64,000 bases of DNA, taken from contig NW_015622547.1 of assembly GCF_000835495.1 (NCBI RefSeq), positions 1,488,001 through 1,552,000 of the forward strand, written 5' to 3'. Position numbers and translations under genes: made by a program. Below are positions 54,643-64,000 of this stretch, piece after piece. The number at the start of each line of letters is the position of its first letter. Position 1 is the stretch's first letter. This stretch comes from Cladophialophora immunda. Taxonomy: Eukaryota; Ascomycota; Eurotiomycetes; Chaetothyriales; Herpotrichiellaceae. The notes beneath the pieces were generated by a model. That model made no database searches. It was not told the DNA's origin and saw nothing but the letters and a program-made list of their open reading frames with translations.

Positions 54643-56272
54643 ATGTTTGTGGCCTCGTTCATCTCGCCGTGGGCGCTCCTTCTGCTGCCAGTCCTCTACT
54701 TCCTCCTTCCATATCTCCGGAACTGGTCTCTCTTGAAGGTTCCTGGCCCCCTGCCGGCCGCTCTCTCAAACCTATGGTTGATGTATCAATGCCGGCGGGG
54801 ACGAAGGTACAAGGTTGTCGACGACCTGCACAAGAAATACGGCAAGGTCGTGCGTATTCAGCCGAATCATGTCTCGATCGCGGATGACAGCGCCATCAAC
54901 ACCATCTACGGCCATGGTAATGGATTCCTTAAGAGGTAAGTCGGTAACAGCGTCTCCGCTCGAAGTCTCACTCGCCTTCAGCTCTTTGCCTCGAATACAT
55001 TCTGACAGACCAATTTAAAGTGAATACTATGACGCCTTCGTCTCCATCCGCCGCGGCCTGTTCAACACCCGCGACAGGGCAGAGCACACTCGCAAGCGCA
55101 AAGTCGTCTCTCACACCTTCTCGGCCAAGTCCATCGGCCAATTCGAACAGTACATTCACGCCAACTTGGAGCTGTTCGCGCAAAAGTGGAGAAACCTCGC
55201 CAACAACAAGAAGAACCCGCAAACCGGCTACGCGTCCATTGATTCCTTGCACTGGTTCAACTACCTCGCCTTCGACATCATTGGCGACCTTGCATTCGGA
55301 CAGCCCTTCGGCATGCTGGAGAAAGAGAAGGATATTGCCGAGATCCGTAAGTCCCCGGACGCTCCGCCAACCACTGCCCCGGCAATTGAAGTCTTGAACC
55401 GTCGAGGTGAGGTGTCAGGCACATTGGGCTGCCTGCCACAATTGAAACCCTACGCCAAATATCTGCCCGACCCCTTCTTTAGCCAAGGCGTTGAGGCCGT
55501 GGAGAACCTGGCGGGTATCGCCATTGCTCGAGTCAAGCAGCGACTGGAGAACCCCAACACTGACCGAGTGGACCTCCTTGCCCGTCTCATGGAAGGCAAA
55601 GACGCCAACGGCGAAAAACTCGGGCGCGAAGAACTGACCGCCGAGGCCCTCACGCAACTCATTGCCGGATCCGATACCACTTCCAACACCGCCTGCGCCA
55701 TCTTGTACTACGTTGTACGCACCCCGGGTGTCCTCGAGAATTTGCAAAAAGAACTTGATGCAAACATTGGCCCGGGCGTCCCCCAGTACGAGCAAGTTAG
55801 AGACCTCGAGTACGTGCAATGGGTGATCAACGAGACCATGCGCATCCACTCCACCTCCTCACTTGGCCTTCCCCGTCTCACTCCCATGCCGACACCTGAC
55901 AACCCAAATCCCAAACCTGTCGAAATCCTTGGCTACACCTTTCCTCCCGGGACCGCCCTGTCTGTCCCCTCATACACGATTCACCACTCCAAGGAAATTT
56001 GGGGCTCTGACGCCGACGACTTCGTCCCCGAGCGCTGGTCTGAAAAGAGACTTACGCCGCGACAAAAGGAGGCCTTCATCCCATTCTCTGTTGGCCCCAG
56101 GGCCTGTGTCGGCCGAAATGTCGCCGAAATGGAACTGAAATGCATGGTCGCGACGGTATTCAGGAACTTCGAGTTCCGAGATGAGCATGACGGCCCCCTG
56201 CAGACAAGGGAGGGCTTCCTCAGAAAGCCATTGGGATATAATGTTGGCATTCGGGTAAGAGCTAATGCTTGA
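54643..56272 (+). CDS. CYP53: benzoate 4-hydroxylase, cytochrome P450 CYP53 family
   Basis: Exons 54643-54935 and 55021-56272 give 514 aa. An N-terminal membrane anchor precedes the hinge [15 protein letters not shown]. The B-C region [16 protein letters not shown] and the sequence [14 protein letters not shown] are hallmarks of CYP53. The I-helix is AGSDTTSN, ExxR is ETMR, and the haem loop [10 protein letters not shown] is canonical. CYP53 enzymes hydroxylate benzoate to 4-hydroxybenzoate, feeding protocatechuate and the beta-ketoadipate pathway; they are single-copy and conserved in many ascomycetes. Its closeness to the catabolic cluster may be chance. Confidence 0.93.
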
Positions 56273-57202
56273 AGGAGTGATGCCCAAACTGTCTCATAAT
56301 GGACGAGAGCGAAAGGTGGGCGTGATGTGATGCCCGATTTGAGTGTTTGGAGAGTGGATTCAATGTTGGCCTTTCTACATTATTTTGGGGTGTCCGTGGG
56401 TTGCATTGCCCATTTTTCTTTCTCTTGGAAACACTGAGCTGGTCGAGCTGGCGGGGGGAAATAGGAGGCCAACTTCCACCCGGCTCCTTGTCACGAGGAA
56501 GACTGTGATGACGACAATTTGATGAAGCACGAACCGGTACACATTGGATTGAGATATGAGGGGTGGAGATTTCTACTACATATTGGTGATGCAAGCTGGA
56601 TTGCATCAGCTCTGGGAATTCGGATCAGATTGTCCACCTGCATCGTTGGCTAGGTCGGCGCACACTTCCTTGTCGTGCCGAGTTTTTCGATAAGTGATCG
56701 AGTCTATAAGGGGCTCAAAAGCCTTGAAATGGGAATTGACCTTGAACATCAAACCTTCCATCTACTTATACATGCGGGTATCATTTTCTCTATCTCTATC
56801 TAAGAAGACATGTGCATATCAGATGCTGAACTGCTGAGTCCCAACCGTCTCTCTATGAAAGCCATGCCAAATAAAATGTATGAGGATAACAGGTGAAGAA
56901 TGCAAAATGGTGATATCGAAGGGGGTTCTCCTTCGTCGAAAGGCGTCTCCCATTTTACACCACCCCACCATGTCAGGCCATCCAGGTAACGGGGCGACTG
57001 GGGCTATTCGAGGTCGAATTTGTCCAAGGTGGATGTTGTAATCTGAGGCATGCTGTCGACAGCAAAGGAGGATAAACCGCCCGGCAGTTCACTGGGTGGT
57101 GGTGATGCTGGGCGGCTGCTTGGCCGAGGCGGGAGGACCGGGCATGTCGAAGTCTGCGCGCGTTCGGGACCGCGCACACGCCTACTGGAGGAAGGCCTTT
57201 GT
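56273..57202. other. intergenic between convergent genes, no feature seen
   Basis: Holds the presumed 3' UTRs of the CYP53 and phosphatase genes. I see no gene. Confidence 0.4.
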
Positions 57203-58585
57203 TCACAGCTTGGCCTTCAGCCTCTGGGTGTCGTCGCCGGCCTTGTTCGCATCGACGGCCACGACCACCAGGACGGCGATGTCGTCGACCTTGCCGCCGT
57301 GCCACGGGTCGTAGGGGAACTGCTTCTGCATCTCCTTGGCGAACGGGCCGTCGCGCTTCGCGTTGAGGCTGGCGTTCTTGGCCTCCCCGACAATCGCCGC
57401 CGCCAGCACGCTCTGCAAGGTGCCCGTGGCGAGAGGTAGCTGTTGGACAGAACCGTCGACCGTGTCCGAGATCCGGAGCTTGTGCTTGCGAGGGCCGAGG
57501 CCCTGGTCCACGAGCTCGGCGAGGACGGGCGAGACCGTGTACCCTTGGTCCTTGGACCTCAGCCACGCGCCGGTCGCGCGCATGTGCAGAGACACGATGG
57601 ACAGTATGTCCTGGGAGTTGAGGTTGTCCCAAACCCCGTCCGTCGCCAGCACCAGGACGTCGCCGTGCCGGAGCATGTGGTCCGCCAAGTCGGCGCGCTC
57701 GGCCTTGTCGTTCAGGGGCAGGCCGCCGAAGATCATGGCTTGCGCCAGGATCTCGGGCGGGGTCAGGCTCATCTGGTAGGGGGTGTTGAAGGCGTGGGTT
57801 TGCGGATTGGAGTAATGATGGACGGTCCCCAGTCGCAACTGCAGGAACCCTGAATCGCCCAGGTTGGCGATGCGCATGCGGCCGTCTCCTTCGGTCACCG
57901 CAACACAGGCAGTTGTGCCTCCCGCGTGGATGGTCGGATCACTGATGGTTTTCTCGTACCCTATCTCGAGAAGTTGTTTCGGACCCAGCCGCTCATTTGA
58001 CGACCAAGACAGAGTGGTCTCCGCCATGTAGCTACACAAGCCATGCGAGAAGTCTGCCGGGTCGATTCCATGCTCGGACCAGCCGCCGACGCCGTCCGCT
58101 ATCGCGAATGCTGTCGTGTTCGGGTCCTTTCCAACACGGGCAACAAAGTATGCATCTTGTCCGCTATCGGGGCGCCGGATCCTTTTCTCTTCGAGGGACG
58201 AGCCGCGTTGGAGGCCCAGCCCGTCGTCGTCGCTGGGGACGTACTCGTACGTGCTCAGTTCTGGACGGAATTTTCGGCCTTTCCCGCTCGAAGACGCCGC
58301 GATGTGGAGTGAAATGTGAGGGATGGCGGAGTTGGACATGCCCGCGGAGGGAGCCGGGACGGTGGCTGCGCGACGCGGCGACGAGTGCAGGTTCCTGGCG
58401 TTGAATCTGTAAGGATCGAGGCTTCGTCGGATATTTTGGTGGAGGTCTAGAAAGACACGGTAAGCAAGGGCTGGATCGTGACGAGAGGATTTGCCCGCAC
58501 GGTGACTTAGGTGAGAGGGAGTAAATATCAGAGAACGAGTGAGGAAGGCCGGTGCTGCTCGAACAGTGCCAGCTGCGGCGGACAT
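57203..58585 (-). CDS. PP2C-type protein phosphatase, PTC7-like, probably mitochondrial
   Basis: Single-exon protein of 460 aa from ATG 58585; the codon three residues upstream is GTG. The first 80 residues are rich in Arg, Ser and Ala without acids, as in a mitochondrial presequence. PP2C metal and catalytic motifs are visible: DSGQDAYF, IADGVGGWSEHG, GGTTACVAV, ANLGDSGF, LVLATDGVWDNL and the C-terminal KVDDIAVLVVV. PTC7-type phosphatases dephosphorylate mitochondrial targets including coenzyme Q biosynthesis proteins. Length and mot order are normal for the family. Confidence 0.9.
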   Translation of the reverse strand: MSAAAGTVRAAPAFLTRSLIFTPSHLSHRAGKSSRHDPALAYRVFLDLHQNIRRSLDPYRFNARNLHSSPRRAATVPAPSAGMSNSAIPHISLHIAASSSGKGRKFRPELSTYEYVPSDDDGLGLQRGSSLEEKRIRRPDSGQDAYFVARVGKDPNTTAFAIADGVGGWSEHGIDPADFSHGLCSYMAETTLSWSSNERLGPKQLLEIGYEKTISDPTIHAGGTTACVAVTEGDGRMRIANLGDSGFLQLRLGTVHHYSNPQTHAFNTPYQMSLTPPEILAQAMIFGGLPLNDKAERADLADHMLRHGDVLVLATDGVWDNLNSQDILSIVSLHMRATGAWLRSKDQGYTVSPVLAELVDQGLGPRKHKLRISDTVDGSVQQLPLATGTLQSVLAAAIVGEAKNASLNAKRDGPFAKEMQKQFPYDPWHGGKVDDIAVLVVVAVDANKAGDDTQRLKAKL

Positions 58586-59619
58586 GTTGATCACTGCGCC
58601 GGGCTATGAAAAGAGTTGAAGGATGTCCCCGCGGGCTCGGGAATCTGAGATAGGATACATGAGAGACGAATCTTCAGCTGGCCACTGGTAATTCTCGAAC
58701 GAAGGCGATTTCAGTCGATTAAAGAGCGCATTGGGCGGAGGGAGCGTGCAGTGGTCAACAAATTGGTTTTCTGGGAGACAATCTCCTTTGATGTCGCGAT
58801 GCGTCCAGTGGATGCGTATCTTGCCGGCTGAAGTTCGGAAGTGACCAAAAAATTTACTCGAACACCCAAATGGGGCAGGAGGCGGCGCCGCCCTGAGCCA
58901 CTTGGGACGACACAGACATCAGCACAAATCATCGCCCTACTTTATGGCACTGTGCTCTGGATGCTCGAGCGCCACAGACACATGGTGAATTAGGGCAAAG
59001 AAGCCTCGATTGAAGGGCCTGGAATTGGACTGTCATCGTCGTTTTTTCAGCCTTTCACCGAAGACCCTCAAAACCGCCCTTGAATCACAATATGGAGCTA
59101 CGCCACAGAGGATGTTGTCTCGATGGGAAGATAACTTCAGTGAACAGCCTAGCATGGCTGTGAAATGGTGTACCCTACACAGCATTCCAAACCAACTAAC
59201 ACCGTCGATCCCCGAAGCTACACCGACGACACCTTGATACGTTGGTCGGGTCGAACCGAAAACACCCCGAGATTGATCTGCCGACACTCTCTCAACATGC
59301 GCCTGCAATAGATGGTAAGGCAACAGGCGTACTCCGCGAACACTTGTGGTCCTCTGTATGCCGAACCCCGGACCGCGGGTGGCACGACTTACCCCGTATG
59401 GAGGAACAGGAGATAATTACTGGAGAAGCTGAGCGACGGTAGTTTATATTCAAGTTCAAGCCCGGCGTCTCTGCAGTAATGAGCGACCTCTACTAGTATA
59501 TCCCGCCGAAACGCATCAAAAAGGACCAGATTGTGCTTGTTACTAAGGAGAATAAGACTCGGGCCCGATTCTATTCGATTTCTGTTCAACCATCCGTCAA
59601 CGAGGAGCTTATCGTCACG
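58586..59619. other. intergenic region, no feature seen
   Basis: About 1 kb between the phosphatase and the broken EthD gene, which diverge. I see no gene with family features. Confidence 0.4.
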
Positions 59620-60150
59620 ATGTCGGCAGGGCGGCAGCCATACATACGGATCTCAATCTTCATCAAAAGGAAGCCCGGCACGTCGAGTGAAGAATTTCAC
59701 ACCCACTGGTCCGGTGTGCATGCCGACGTGGTTCGAAGCCTTCCTGGCTATCTCCACCTCTGCAAACGATACACCCAGGCAAGATTCACCACCGCTCCAA
59801 AATGGAGAGGATGCGCTGGCTGACTGTTGGTGGACCAAACAGTTCCACGCCCTGCCCGAATACCAAGACCAGGAGAAAGTCATGGGGCTCCCTGTCCTCC
59901 CGTTCGATGGCATCGTTGAGATATGGATAGAAAGTGTCGACAAGTATGTACGGCACGTCAGCCAGGAAGACATTGTGAAGGCGCTTGCTGGTGAAGAATG
60001 CCCTCCCTCTGTCTCTGTCAGGCCAGCTTCTTGTGCTAATGCTGGATCTCTGCAGCCGACGAACAACAGTTCATGACTCGCGAGGACGCTTTCATCATGG
60101 TTGGTTATGAAACACTCGAGATTGGAGAGCCTGTGCCAGGATTTGCCTAA
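59620..60150 (+). pseudogene. EthD-domain gene with a frame break
   Basis: The N-terminal part from ATG 59620 codes IRISIFIKRKPGTSSEEFH and HWSGVHADVVRSLPGY, a clear EthD domain. At 59778-59780, after codons for RYTQ, the frame shifts by one base. The homologous sequence goes on in another frame (QDSPPLQNGEDALADC, FDGIVEIWIES), then through a normal intron 59991-60055 to a C-terminus ending at 60150. A GC-AG intron at 59779-59809 would restore the frame but would be only 31 bp, too short for this genome. A one-base insertion, or a sequence error, is therefore more likely. It is not close in sequence to the cluster EthD gene at 30321. Confidence 0.65.
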
Positions 60151-60592
60151 ACAGGTATCGAAGCGACGCACGAAATATGGCTTTTGAATCAGTTTTTGGA
60201 TCTTCCAGCATGATATAACTTATGCTGTAAGTAGAAGCTGATGGAATGTGGTGCCAGATGGCTGGACGACCAAGAAAATCCAAAAATGTAGGCGTGTACA
60301 GCTCTGTGCATCTCGTTTTAAGCTTATTTATACCATTCAAGGCAGACTGCAGGGAATGGTCTCGGCGGCTATTACCTCGCTTTAGAGAACAAATTCAATT
60401 CTGAAGCACACCTTCGCTGGGTCGGTGCCGTTGGACCCGAATATTCTTTCACGACTTGCTGCTGCGATTATAATTGTCAGGTGGGCGTCAATGCGTTGAC
60501 ATCGGATCGCAGCCTCGTTGTTCAAACAAGCAAAATCTGCCTCCAGATCGCAGCCTTGCGCGGAACGGCAGACCGCCTGTACTCGGTACAAC
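60151..60592. other. intergenic, possible decayed 5' part of the VOC relic
   Basis: No reading frame with family features. It may hold the decayed N-terminal half of the VOC gene that follows. Confidence 0.3.
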
Positions 60593-60792
60593 TCCAGCCG
60601 TCCTCTCCTTCCTGACCTACGACGACTAAGCATCATCGCATCGTCATCGCGCAGATCCCGACAGACCACCCAAAGGACGCGGCGTCGAGCGGCCTGGACC
60701 ACACCGTCTTTACGTTCGACACCCTGCAAGACCTGGCGCGGGCGGGCAGTACACTGTACACGCAGCGGGGCAATATGGGGTCCATAGTGTAA
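60593..60792 (+). pseudogene. relic of a fungal VOC (glyoxalase-like) gene
   Basis: A stop codon in FLTYDD-stop interrupts the frame. One base on, the family sequence continues as HHRIVIAQIPTDHPKDAASS, then GLDHTVFTFDTLQDLARAG. The next part of the domain is missing and only a short remnant (LYTQRGNMGSIV) of the metal-binding C-terminal strand is left before a stop. A frameshift plus internal deletion means it is not functional. It differs in type from the intact VOC gene at 32400-32963. Confidence 0.65.
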
Positions 60793-60944
60793 CAGGCTGG
60801 AGTGGTGGCCAAGTGCTAACTATATAGGGTACTTTACGCTAATAGCCAGTGAACCTCTCGCGGAGGAGTCAAGCGCAGGAGAAGAGAGAGTGGACGGCAA
60901 GGTGAGAGAAACAACCATATGCCTGCCACGCAACAATCATTGTT

Positions 60945-62061
60945 TTACCTCTCATCAGCTCCTTCCGTGGGCAAACCAACCATGCGTAGACTTTCTGACC
61001 ACAGTCTCGATGCAGCTTCCCGGTCGCATACGTGAGGTGCATAGCCGGGAGCCAAAGCGGTCTGATCTCCATCCCAAGGCTCGCTTTCCTGGCAATCTTC
61101 GAGGAACCTCCCGCCTGTCCCTTCCAGCTCCCTCGCCACGGCGGCCCACACGGTCGTTGCAGCCCCTTGCGCAGCACTCTTCATCCTCATTTGCACTTGG
61201 GGCTGCGTGATTTGCGCCGTGAGCACGTCCGCCGGGGTGAGGCGGTTCAGGCCCGTGTTTGCTATGCCGCCCGGATGCACGGCCAATCCGTGCAGGCCCT
61301 GGGCACGGTATCTCCGCTCAATCTCGACGGCCGTGAGGATGTTGGCCGTCTTCGACTGTGCGTAGGCAAGGAGAGGCTGGTACTCGGCTTCGTTTCGATC
61401 AAAGTGAAAGTCGTCGAATCGGATCCCCGATTGCCGGTGTCCAGACGCGGAGAGAGAGATCACGCGGGAGTGGGAGGACGGCGTGGACGAGCTAATCAAG
61501 AGCGCCTTGAGGGCCTGGAACAAAACAAAGTGGCCCAGATGGTTGATGCCAAAATGCAGCTCAAATCCGTCCTTGGTCTTGCCCTTGGGATAGCCACGAA
61601 CCCCTGGTACACAAAGAGACGTTTTAGAATTGGGCAAGAGTTCGGCTTCGAGATGGCCGGACACGAAGGGTGATGCACTCACCTGCATTGCAGATCAACA
61701 CGTTCAACTTGTCCGATCTCTTCAGGAATTCTGCAGCGGCGGTCCTCACACTCTCCAGTGAGTCCAGATGCATTTCAATGTACTCGGCTTTGCCAGGCTT
61801 TCCGTCCCGTAGCAGAGCATCCCGAATCTCTCGACCTTTCTCCGTTTCGCGGCCGGTGAAATAGATATCTGCCCCCGTGGCATGAATCGCTCGTGCTGTT
61901 TCCAGTCCCAATCCAGACGTACAGCCGGTGATGAAGAACACCTTGCCAGCCAACGCGCCGTCGAGAGCTTGATCGCGAATGATCTTGAGTGCATTGGGTC
62001 GAGCGTCTGCGGGCCCGTTCGGATTGCGGTGGTCATTCGCGTATGGAGCAATGAGGGCCAT
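60945..62061 (-). CDS. short-chain dehydrogenase, WWOX/retinol-dehydrogenase-like
   Basis: Two exons, 62061-61683 and 61603-60945, give 345 aa. The cofactor motif is TGCTSGLG, with LDSLESVRTAA, ICNAG (split by the intron) and FGINHLGHF. The catalytic residues are in VISLSASGH and YAQSK (YxxxK), and VHPGGIANTGL follows. It belongs to the extended SDR group near WW-domain oxidoreductases and is commonly found near metabolic genes in fungi. Its substrate is unknown. Confidence 0.9.
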
Positions 62062-62679
62062 ATTCGGCTCCGTCCGGTGTGTTCCAAAGGACGCAAGGCA
62101 AGATGAGGGAGAGACCGTTGCGAATCTCCTTCACCTGTGATGGTACCGTCGTCCGGGCAGGGACCTCTGTATTTAAGTGACACAGCAGGATCCACACCTG
62201 ATGCGTCTGCATGGTTGGGTCGTTCGGTGGGAGCTGGCCAGTACTTCGTTATTTGGGGTCGGAAGTAAGGCGGACTTTACCAGTCGTATACTCCGAAATC
62301 GACATCCACGATGACTCTATACTTTATAGTAATGGGGCTGGCGTGATGGCCAAGTTGGCACAGTTACGTGACTGTGCAGGACACTTTACTACCTAGGCAT
62401 GACAGCGCCAGGAGTGATTTTGATAGTCCTGAAGCAAGAATTAAGCAATTGGTTCACGGAGAGAATAGAGTCCTAGTTGTGTCCAAGACCTTCGCTTCCT
62501 CCTTATTTCCTATTCCCTCGGCCTTCTATAGCTCGTTCTAGTGCATTCGGATATGTCTTGCAAGGATGACCGACAACGTGGCTGTCTGCCTGCCGGAGTT
62601 GCATGACGTCTTCGTGGTAGTGTAGTCCTTGGGGTTACAAGAGACAGTACCATTGCAAAATCCCTGTACACATGGGTGA
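62062..62679. other. intergenic region, no feature seen
   Basis: Upstream of the SDR and downstream of the partial regulator gene. I see no gene. Confidence 0.4.
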
Positions 62680-63996
62680 CTAGAAATAACCACTATCCCA
62701 ATCTTGCATCACCCAGCTTCGGTCGGACTCGAGGATATCATCAAGGGTCATCTCGTCCCCTCTGAAACTGGTGTTGCCTATCCCCATCGCGAGAATCCCA
62801 CCGTCGGAGTTATACGCGGTGCTGCGATCAAGCATGGTCTCTGTCGGTTCGAACAAGATCCTCGTACCGAGACCATAGTTCTCCAGGGCGGATCCTGAAA
62901 GATCGGTATGGTTGTGGAAGTGGGGGTGCTGCCGTTGCTGCTGAGGGCGTCGAATTTCACTGTGACTCCTGGTACTCATAGCACCAGGGGCACTGTGACC
63001 GGCTGATGAAAGTCCGCCATGCGATTCTTGGGCTATATCTGCTTGAGCTGGACGGACTGAGGACCTCTGGCTACGCGGCGGCCCACCCATGTTAGTGCTT
63101 ATTCTCTTCTGCGTCTCCCTGTCTGCCACGGCGGCTGCAGTTATGTCGCTGTGGGAGTGTAGATATGCCGTGGGGTTCTGTCCCATATGGTCGGACAAGG
63201 CGTGACTCTCACGTTGTTTCGTGACGGACTTTCTGTAAGATGAAGGATCAAGATCGTATCTGCTGGCCATTTCCAAGGCCGGTGGCGAGTCTGTAGGTGC
63301 CAGAAGAGTCAATGCGCTGCTTCCGAGATCCACCGCCTCCGGTTCTTGCTCTGTTTCGCGCCTCTCTTCGTCTATATCGAGGGTACGTATGTCGTTACAG
63401 TCTTCCCAATTTGGCATGGCCGAAGGTGACAACTGAAAGCATTCGCCGGGGTTGTACGTTCGGAAACACACCTGGTTCGCGCGATCGGCCGCTCTTTCAA
63501 TCGAAGTGATACTCTCAGCGGCGCCTAGGTCGTCAGCAGTAGACGAAGAAGGGGTGGTCGCGGCGTTGCTGTGAAGTGGGAGTTCGCGCCCCTCGCTGTT
63601 CACGAAATTCTGTGACGGGAGGGTGCGGCTTGGGGACGTCGACCCAATGACCAGATCACACTTTGGACACAACTCCGGCCCCAGTCTCTCGAAGAGGGAT
63701 AACTGATCAGTGAGGCTGGAGTCCTTGTGGCTCTGCCCGATCAAGGCGATGTTTCGCTTGAATGTGCGTGACTCTGTAGCATTGCTACGGTTGATTGCGG
63801 CCAACAACTTGTTCAGGGATCCCAAGTGACGGTGAGCGGAATGCCAGGTTTTGCTCATCTCCAGGAGGGAGTAGCGGATCATCTTGAATTCCCTCTTGGA
63901 TGCTTCTCTCAGTATTGGGATCTTGTGACCAGATATCTGGGGCAGCCCCGCCGTGAAAAGATAGAAGATATAAATCGGGCTGAGATACCTAAGCAT
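62680..63996 (-). CDS. C-terminal part of a probable fungal transcription factor (runs off window)
   Basis: An open frame runs to the window edge; the stop is at 62680 and the start is not in the window or not certain. The first recognisable part (HKIPILREASKREFKMIRYSLLEMSKTW) is helical and resembles the tail of the fungal-specific regulatory domain. The rest is Ser/Thr/Gln/His-rich, with the acidic C-terminal peptide DDILESDRSWVMQDWDSGYF that looks like an activation region. No DNA-binding domain is visible. The first 20 codons may be intron, since ccccag precedes codon ATA at 63936. The assignment as a Zn2Cys6 regulator is tentative. Confidence 0.55.
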   Translation of the reverse strand: MLRYLSPIYIFYLFTAGLPQISGHKIPILREASKREFKMIRYSLLEMSKTWHSAHRHLGSLNKLLAAINRSNATESRTFKRNIALIGQSHKDSSLTDQLSLFERLGPELCPKCDLVIGSTSPSRTLPSQNFVNSEGRELPLHSNAATTPSSSTADDLGAAESITSIERAADRANQVCFRTYNPGECFQLSPSAMPNWEDCNDIRTLDIDEERRETEQEPEAVDLGSSALTLLAPTDSPPALEMASRYDLDPSSYRKSVTKQRESHALSDHMGQNPTAYLHSHSDITAAAVADRETQKRISTNMGGPPRSQRSSVRPAQADIAQESHGGLSSAGHSAPGAMSTRSHSEIRRPQQQRQHPHFHNHTDLSGSALENYGLGTRILFEPTETMLDRSTAYNSDGGILAMGIGNTSFRGDEMTLDDILESDRSWVMQDWDSGYF

Positions 63997-64000
63997 ATCG

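Noticed and set aside
56973..57632. 219-codon Arg/Pro/Gly-rich frame on the minus strand
   Set aside because: It is a shadow of the GC-rich PP2C coding sequence in another frame.
1..64000. CRISPR arrays, prophage, bacterial operons, rRNA or tRNA genes
   Set aside because: No direct-repeat arrays with spacers and no such genes; intron-rich genes show that this is fungal nuclear DNA.

Overview
The window is nuclear DNA from a filamentous ascomycete (Pezizomycotina). Nearly every gene is interrupted by short GT-AG introns of about 45-100 bp, and the families present are typical of that group: Zn2Cys6 regulators, CYP53, COP9 subunit 4, a PTC7-type phosphatase and an MFS drug-type transporter. 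The species cannot be named from the sequence. Exon structures were built by eye from frame continuity, splice sites and family conservation. Every multi-exon model below closes in frame unless stated.

Region A (about 239-41534) is a dense cluster of 23 genes with a catabolic character. In order it holds a Baeyer-Villiger monooxygenase (BVMO), a cyclase/kynurenine-formamidase-type hydrolase, a C2H2 plus Zn2Cys6 transcription factor, an HSL-type esterase, an HpcH/HpaI aldolase, a tandem carboxymuconolactone-decarboxylase-like protein, an SDR, an unknown possibly lipocalin-like protein, a bicupin, a second SDR, a P450, a third SDR, a second (4-hydroxyacetophenone-type) BVMO, an ALDH, a zinc ADH, a crotonase carrying all five active-site residues of 6-oxocamphor hydrolase, an EthD protein, a fourth SDR, a VOC protein, an MFS transporter, a second zinc-type dehydrogenase, a TauD/TfdA dioxygenase and a Gfo/Idh/MocA oxidoreductase. 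No polyketide synthase, NRPS or terpene synthase is present, so breakdown or remodelling of an imported compound is more likely than synthesis of a scaffold.

A pathway that uses most of these genes can be inferred. The MFS protein moves the substrate. P450 and TauD hydroxylate or dealkylate it. SDRs and ADHs make ketones. BVMOs make lactones or esters, which the esterase and cyclase-type hydrolase open. The crotonase splits a cyclic beta-diketone, the ALDH makes acids and the aldolase releases small units. The substrate is unknown; an alicyclic or aromatic ketone fits best. Nearly every promoter region in region A carries copies of a motif around AATTCCG/CGGAATT (TTCCGGA or TTCCGAA), some in tandem or palindromic arrays. 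It is a good candidate operator for the cluster's own zinc-cluster regulator.

Region B (about 42346-64000) is mixed and looks more like ordinary chromosome. It holds a lineage-type membrane protein, a second ALDH of the same length as the cluster ALDH, a fused lipase-like/CorA-like protein, COP9 signalosome subunit 4, a CYP53 benzoate 4-hydroxylase, a PTC7-like mitochondrial PP2C, a frameshifted EthD gene, a VOC-gene relic, an SDR and the 3' end of a probable transcription factor. No rRNA, tRNA, CRISPR or intact transposon was recognised.
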